Shown here: in pieces, positions 59,604 through 64,000 of the stretch
How the letters are laid out: each line of letters starts with the position of its first letter
How positions within the stretch are numbered: the stretch's first letter is position 1
Assembly: GCA_964386565.1 (NCBI GenBank)
Contig: CAYLRU010000001.1
Location: 224,372 to 288,371 of the forward strand
Origin: CAYLRU01 sp964386565
GTDB taxonomy: Bacteria > Desulfobacterota > Desulfobacteria > Desulfobacterales > UBA5616
Direction of reading: 5' to 3'
DNA length: 64,000 nucleotides
Notes under the pieces: model-generated
The model's database searches: none
What the model was told of the DNA's origin: nothing
The model's input: only the letters and a program-made list of their open reading frames with translations
Position numbers and translations under genes: made by a program

Positions 59604-61920
59604 AAACGATTACCTCTTCGTGATTTTCCGTTTGAGTCGTGGCTTCCACTGAAATTTGACGGCTGCGAAGCTGGTTGAGGTTGAGCAACGCCAAAAAGCA
59701 GACCAGGGACGACTCTGCGCCCTGGTTGCGATTGGGGCCGTTGGCTTGAAGGCCGTCGCAACAGCCGCCGGTTTTATGGTCATACAGCGGCGCATTGAGA
59801 TCGTTACGCCCCAGGTACCACTCCAGGCAGCGCTGGGCACGGGTAAGCCATTTGGCATCGTTGGTGGCCTCGTAGGCCTCCCGGCACGCCTCGATCATGT
59901 TCAGCGCCTCGATGGGTTGCTGATCGAAGCGCGCCTTCGTACCCCCCCGGGGATACCAGCCGTTGTTGCCTATCGGAACGAAATACCCTTTCACATCGGT
60001 CTGAATTTTCATGAGCCACGCCAGGCTGCGCAGACCTGCCTGCATCATCTCGTCGTTTTTCTGACTCCGTCCGGACATGATGAGGGCCTGGGAGATTTTG
60101 CCGTTGGCGTAGGTGACGATATCTTCGATCCAGGGCCAGTCATCTGTCGCATTTTGGCGGTACTGCTGGAACAGCCGGTCGGCCAGTTTTTCCCGGATGC
60201 GCCGGACTTCGCTGTCCCCGCCGTACCGGCGCAGGTAGGCGTGGATGCCCACCAGGGCAAAGGCCCACGTCCGGGGAGCGTTGAACTCCATCAACGCGGG
60301 CAGCGCCTTTTCAAAAACATCCCGGGCTGATGCCCGGAGGTCGGCCGATTCAGCCAGTGCCACGGCTTCACCCAGCCCCCAAATCGCCCGGCCATGGCTG
60401 TCCTCGGATCCGACTTCTTCCAGCCAGCGGCGGTCATAGCCCATGAAATTTCGAAACCGGCCGTTTTCTTCGTTAAAGGCATGGTGCAGGAAACTCATAT
60501 AGGTGCACGCCAGGTTGGTGACGGCTTCACTGTCCGGAATCATGTCCTTGGCCAACAGTACCGCGATCAACGCCCTTGCATTGTCATCCGTGCAATAGCC
60601 GTGATAGCGGTCCGGCACGATGAATTTGGCGTGTTGCAGAATGCCCACATCATCTGTTAAGCGGATGACGTGGTCCAGCTTGGGCTGGGGCAACTCGCGG
60701 GGAAACGATTCCATGGTCTTTATGCGGAAAACCGGCCTTGGCGAACGCTCCCTTTCCCGCTTCACATCACTGAATAATTCGAGATATTTCCGGGCCACCT
60801 CTTTCCAGATCATTTCCCGGCAAAAGGTATAGGCCCGCTTGCGCATGGCATGCCGCTCCACCTCCCGGGCGAGAAGATCGTTCACCTGTCCGGCCAGTGC
60901 TGCAGCGTCCTGAAAAGGGACGAGTCTGCCGCGGCCGCCGGCCAGCATTTCCTCTGCATACCAGTAAGGAGTGGAAACGGTTGCCTTGCCGCTTCCCAGG
61001 GCGTAGGCAAGCGTTCCCGATACGATCTGCTCCTTGTTCAGGTAGGGGGTTACGTAAATGTCGGCCGCCCCCAGGAATTCACACAACTCCTTTAAATCGA
61101 CGAAACGATTGTGGAAGATCAGGTGTTCGCCGACCCCCAGTTCCCTTGCCCGGTGCTGCAATGCAAGGCGGTAGGCTTCGCCGTGATTCTTTTTCACATG
61201 GGGATGGGTGGCGCCCAGAACGATGTAGACGGCTTCAGGATGCTGCCTGACCACCGCCGGCAAGGCATCGATCATGGTTTCGATACCCTTTCCGGGCGAG
61301 AGCAGCCCAAAGGTCAGAATCACCTTGCGGCCCTCGACGCCGTATTGGTCCTTGTAGAAGTTGGGGTCCACAAAAGGAACATCAGGAATACCGTGGTGGA
61401 TCATGGCGATTTTTCCCGCCGGCACCCCGTAAACTTCCCGGAGTATCTGTTCCGCCCGCCGACTCATCACCACCAGCCGATCGGACAACTGGGCGATGCG
61501 CCTGGTAATGGCCACCTGTCCGGCGGTCGGGGCCTGGATCACGGTGTGCAAAGTGGTCACCAGGGGCATGCGCAGGTTGCTCAGCAGGTCCAGCACATGA
61601 GAGCCGTTCTCGCCACCGAAAATCCCGAATTCGTGTTGGAGGCAAACCACCTCCACCCGGTTCATGTTCAGGAAATCCGCTGCCAGCCGATATTCCGCCA
61701 GCATCCGTTGATTGACCTCGAAACGGACCTGGTCGGGATACCGGTATCCCTCGGGAACATCGTTCATCACCACGGCCCAGCAATCGCCGGCAGGATATTC
61801 CCCGGCCAGGGCCGTCAGCAAGTCGGTGGTGAAAGTGGCGATACCGCACTGGCGGGGAAGGTAGTTCCCGATAAGGGCGATCTTTCGTGGATAGGAACGA
61901 TATGGTCCGGACTGAAGCAT
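59593..61920 (-). CDS. Glycosyltransferase fused to an alpha/alpha-toroid carbohydrate-active domain
   Basis: 775 residues. Residues 10-390 are a GT4-type glycosyltransferase (IGNYLPRQCGIATFTTDLL, LTFGLLSPGKGIETMIDAL, VTPYLNKEQIVSGTLAYALGSGKA). Residues about 405-750 are helical with glycosidase-like features: YHGYCTDDNARALIAV, EDSHGRAIWGLGEAVA, WPWIEDIVTYANGKISQAL. Such a toroid is known in enzymes that act on mannosides or uronides. AGGAGGATCATC precedes ATG 61920; the frame is open 49 codons further into the rel gene region. It lies 13 bases after the rel-like gene. Confidence 0.85.
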   Translation of the reverse strand: MLQSGPYRSYPRKIALIGNYLPRQCGIATFTTDLLTALAGEYPAGDCWAVVMNDVPEGYRYPDQVRFEVNQRMLAEYRLAADFLNMNRVEVVCLQHEFGIFGGENGSHVLDLLSNLRMPLVTTLHTVIQAPTAGQVAITRRIAQLSDRLVVMSRRAEQILREVYGVPAGKIAMIHHGIPDVPFVDPNFYKDQYGVEGRKVILTFGLLSPGKGIETMIDALPAVVRQHPEAVYIVLGATHPHVKKNHGEAYRLALQHRARELGVGEHLIFHNRFVDLKELCEFLGAADIYVTPYLNKEQIVSGTLAYALGSGKATVSTPYWYAEEMLAGGRGRLVPFQDAAALAGQVNDLLAREVERHAMRKRAYTFCREMIWKEVARKYLELFSDVKRERERSPRPVFRIKTMESFPRELPQPKLDHVIRLTDDVGILQHAKFIVPDRYHGYCTDDNARALIAVLLAKDMIPDSEAVTNLACTYMSFLHHAFNEENGRFRNFMGYDRRWLEEVGSEDSHGRAIWGLGEAVALAESADLRASARDVFEKALPALMEFNAPRTWAFALVGIHAYLRRYGGDSEVRRIREKLADRLFQQYRQNATDDWPWIEDIVTYANGKISQALIMSGRSQKNDEMMQAGLRSLAWLMKIQTDVKGYFVPIGNNGWYPRGGTKARFDQQPIEALNMIEACREAYEATNDAKWLTRAQRCLEWYLGRNDLNAPLYDHKTGGCCDGLQANGPNRNQGAESSLVCFLALLNLNQLRSRQISVEATTQTENHEEVIVYGQ

Positions 61921-61933
61921 GATGATCCTCCTG

Positions 61934-63409
61934 TCATCGACCCTGGTAATGAGCCTTGGCCGGTTGCTGTTGGTTATCAAGGAACGCGTCAAACAGGTGC
62001 TGCACGCCGGTTTCATGGAGAGCACCTGCCAACCCGTCCGCCGTAACCGGGTTGCCGGGCAAATCACTGTGTGCCGGGATCTCTATGGAGTCGCCGTCCT
62101 GGAGGGGCCGGTCCATGGAAACGGTTTTGCCGTTCACCTTCACGCTCGCGCCCTCGGGAACCCGGATATTGGCGATATTCAGGTAATCCCGGACCGTTGC
62201 CTTTTCACCAAGACGAACGATGCGACCGCCGTTTCCGAAAACCACCAGGTGATCCAGGAATACCTGTCGGTGCAAAAGTTCGATAAACGCCTCGGTGCTG
62301 TCCGCTTTTTCGTGCTGACGGACAAGCCCCTCCATCCATTGCGCCCGGCAGCGATCCTGCTCAGCGGTCGCGGTCCTGCCCTTATATCGCCAATGGGCTG
62401 CCGTACCGTGTTCAGCCTCCATATGCATTAACTCGGTACGGACCTGGAATTCGATGGGTTTATGGGAGATCTCGCGAACAGGATAGACGCAGGTGTGCAG
62501 GGACTGATAGCCGTTGTCCTTTGGCAGGCCGATGTAGTCGTCGAACGTGCCGGGAATCGGCTTGAAATGCGCGTGCAGCAGCCCCAGAACGGCATAACAT
62601 TCGGGAACCGATGTCACGATAACCCGCAGACCCACACGGTCCATGATTTCTTCCAGGGTCTTTCCCGTGTGGCCCATCTTGCGGTGAATGCCGTAAAGGC
62701 TCTTGGTTCTTCCCTGGACACGGCCCTGGATGCCGTTTTTGTCCAGCAGGTGCCGGACACCGGTCAGCAGGATCCGGAGGCATTTGTCGTCTTCGGCCTG
62801 GATGGGGGCGACTTTTTGCTTCAAGCGTTCATAACCTGCCGGGTCCAGGATGTGAAAACAGGCATCCTCCAGCCGGCGGCGCAGCTCGCCGAGACTCAGC
62901 CGGTTGGCGATGGGCACGTAAAAATCGAGCGTCTCCTGCGCCATCGCCCGGGCGGACGCTTCATGAGAAGCGGTGGCGCCTTCCAGGGCCAGTAAACGGA
63001 ATGTAATGAGAAGAACGGCTTTGCGGGGCACGCCGCCCATGGCGGTCAAAAGGGCGTGAACATCCTCCCGGCGGTACTGCCGGGTATTGGTGCACACAAT
63101 AAAAGGGGAGTCCAGATATTCGAGTGTATCAGCGACCGTTCGGCCGAAATGTTTTCGAATTTCACCGGGATCGGCAAGGCCTTGCCATAGGAGAGGGGCC
63201 AACAGGGCACCGGCAATGGTTATCGCGTCGGCGTCCTGGTCAAGAAGCAGGTCGGCGGCCTGAAAAGGTTCTGACACCGGACCGCGTGCCCTTTCCCATA
63301 AAAAGGCATATGCCCGGCTCAGCAGGTCGGCATCCGCCGCCGTGAATGCGTGTCTGATTTTTTCAATAAACAGGCTGTCATGAGCCAATTCCGGAGTATC
63401 CCGTCCCAT
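61934..63409 (-). CDS. RelA/SpoT-type (p)ppGpp synthetase with a degenerate hydrolase domain
   Basis: 491 residues, shorter than the 700-plus of Rel. Residues 1-150 align with the HD hydrolase but the HD pair is gone: the usual LLHDVIEDT reads LLAPLLWQG (about 69-77). The synthetase is complete: GRTKSLYGIHRKM (233-245), DRVGLRVIV (257-265), DDYIGLPKDNGYQSLHT (290-306) and EFQVRT (Glu320). A TGS domain follows (about 388-447) and there is no ACT domain. It should make (p)ppGpp without being able to degrade it. No strong ribosome binding site; a palindrome overlapping TTGACA lies 29 bases upstream. It heads the glycosyltransferase-manC-groESL run. Confidence 0.88.
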   Translation of the reverse strand: MGRDTPELAHDSLFIEKIRHAFTAADADLLSRAYAFLWERARGPVSEPFQAADLLLDQDADAITIAGALLAPLLWQGLADPGEIRKHFGRTVADTLEYLDSPFIVCTNTRQYRREDVHALLTAMGGVPRKAVLLITFRLLALEGATASHEASARAMAQETLDFYVPIANRLSLGELRRRLEDACFHILDPAGYERLKQKVAPIQAEDDKCLRILLTGVRHLLDKNGIQGRVQGRTKSLYGIHRKMGHTGKTLEEIMDRVGLRVIVTSVPECYAVLGLLHAHFKPIPGTFDDYIGLPKDNGYQSLHTCVYPVREISHKPIEFQVRTELMHMEAEHGTAAHWRYKGRTATAEQDRCRAQWMEGLVRQHEKADSTEAFIELLHRQVFLDHLVVFGNGGRIVRLGEKATVRDYLNIANIRVPEGASVKVNGKTVSMDRPLQDGDSIEIPAHSDLPGNPVTADGLAGALHETGVQHLFDAFLDNQQQPAKAHYQGR

Positions 63410-63433
63410 TTGCCCGAAATTTCCAGAATCAAC

Positions 63434-63449
63434 AATATGTCAACATATT
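63434..63449 (-). promoter_or_regulatory. Palindrome overlapping a -35 box before the rel-like gene
   Basis: AATATGT (63434-63440) mirrors ACATATT (63443-63449) around CA. On the minus strand TTGACA at 63443-63438 lies within it, so a regulator bound here would block the promoter. An XRE-type regulator is encoded immediately upstream (63486-63704). Confidence 0.4.
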
Positions 63450-63485
63450 TATTGGGGGTGGGGCTTGTAAAGCCTCCTTATATAT

Positions 63486-63704
63486 TCAGTCGGGCAGCAG
63501 CAGCCTTCCCCGCTCGATCATCCGGTCGCAATACGCCTCAACCTGTCTCAAGGCCATTTTGGAAGGCAGAAACCGCCCATTTTCCCACCGGTTGACGGTA
63601 GCGTAGCTCACCCCGATTTCTCTTGCCAAATCCTCCTGGCTCAGGTCGAGCTGAACGCGAACTTCCTTGATCAGTATCACGAAATCATAACGTTTTATCC
63701 ACAA
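63486..63704 (-). CDS. XRE-family helix-turn-helix regulator
   Basis: 72 residues from TTG 63704. The single domain is a Cro/C1-type helix-turn-helix: VRVQLDLSQEDLAREIGVSYATVNRWENGRFLPS. CAGGAGGATCGCC lies 6 bases before the TTG, a better start than the earlier ATG at 63770, which has no site. Small stand-alone XRE proteins often repress neighbouring genes; the rel-like gene 76 bases downstream, with an operator-like palindrome, is the obvious candidate. Confidence 0.8.
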   Translation of the reverse strand: MWIKRYDFVILIKEVRVQLDLSQEDLAREIGVSYATVNRWENGRFLPSKMALRQVEAYCDRMIERGRLLLPD

Positions 63705-63922
63705 AGGCGATCCTCCTGTGACGCGATTCGACCTGTCTCCAGGAAACAACACGACAGGAATATAATACATGATACAGCATGTGCAAGAGGGGGAATAAAA
63801 CTTTTTTAACGGCCTGAAAATCGAAACAGGAATGACGGTCCTTTTTCCGGATTCTTTCCGGTCCGGATCGGTATTTGTTGCAACATATGGTTATTTCATG
63901 AGATTCAGCAAAGAACCATGTC

Positions 63923-64000
63923 TTACCGGGACTCTCCTGCCCCCTGCAGTACATCCCGGACTTTTGCGACCACATCACGGATGGTAAAGGGTTTTTGAAT
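63923..64000 (-). CDS. Response-regulator receiver domain, C-terminal end (gene cut by window edge)
   Basis: The last 25 codons of a minus-strand gene that continues beyond the window. They read IQKPFTIRDVVAKVRDVLQ, the final helix of a receiver domain including the conserved KPF. Few residues follow, so the receiver is the C-terminal domain, as in hybrid histidine kinases. The 218 bases between this stop and the XRE start carry no recognisable gene. Confidence 0.7.
   Translation of the reverse strand: MQKPFTIRDVVAKVRDVLQGAGESR

Noticed and set aside
63685..63978. 97-codon ORF at the right edge
   Set aside because: It overlaps the XRE gene in another frame and the receiver-domain end, and its product has no protein-like pattern.

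Overview
The window reads as one contiguous chromosomal stretch of an anaerobic bacterium, most likely a member of the Desulfobacterota (Desulfobacterales-like). The basis is inference from gene content: an NfnAB-type transhydrogenase pair, a 2-hydroxyacyl-CoA dehydratase/benzoyl-CoA reductase-type operon with its ATP-driven activator, four separate acyl-CoA synthetases, a CoA transferase, nitronate monooxygenase paralogues, orphan Fe-S proteins and a short folate-independent-type methionine synthase. No sulfate-reduction gene lies in the window, so the lifestyle is not proven. Codon use looks uniform, and no phage, CRISPR, rRNA or tRNA gene was found.

Layout. 1-7.7 kb: end of a nitronate monooxygenase gene, acyl-CoA synthetase, MBL-fold hydrolase, PPOX-fold flavoprotein, Fe-S protein, and an acyl-CoA synthetase fused to an SCP2 lipid-binding domain. 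7.7-12.8 kb: TetR regulator, membrane fusion protein and RND pump, with a long operator-like palindrome in front of tetR. 13-18 kb: operon panC-metK-ahcY (panC seems to start at AUC), then ssb, tatA and a small zinc-ribbon protein. 18-22.5 kb: methionine synthase-like protein, MoxR ATPase plus VWA protein, tatD. 22.5-30 kb: a transposase-derived gene directly before nfnAB, two tandem nitronate monooxygenases, thiD, an SDR. 30-37 kb: a flavoprotein gene fragment, the ComM/YifB ATPase, and the acyl-CoA synthetase plus dehydratase operon. 37-49 kb: an NtrC-type two-component pair whose kinase has lost its normal N-terminus, a GlcF-like Fe-S protein, DUF3795 protein, CoA transferase, acyl-CoA synthetase, arsR-arsM, class III aminotransferase, hydroxyacid dehydrogenase. 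49-55 kb: pdxR-like regulator divergent from pdxST with a structured leader, an unknown membrane protein, an HD-GYP protein. 55-64 kb (all minus strand): XRE regulator, Rel-type alarmone synthetase with a ruined hydrolase domain, two glycosyltransferases, mannose-1-phosphate guanylyltransferase, a 24-codon small ORF, groES, groEL; the end of a response-regulator gene lies at the right edge.

How the parts fit. The acyl-CoA synthetases, CoA transferase, SDR, hydroxyacid dehydrogenase and dehydratase operon point to breakdown of organic acids, possibly aromatic or hydroxy acids, with NfnAB balancing NAD(P)H and ferredoxin. metK, ahcY and the methionine synthase-like gene cover the activated-methyl cycle. 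The right-hand block looks like a stress and surface-carbohydrate locus in which (p)ppGpp synthesis, mannose-type sugar transfer and chaperonins are transcribed in one direction.

I do not see an obvious new defence or mobile system. The observations most worth checking are the AUC start of panC, the chimeric kinase N-terminus, the hydrolase-dead Rel protein in a sugar/chaperonin operon, the dehydratase operon, the small ORF between manC and groES, and the pdxST leader.
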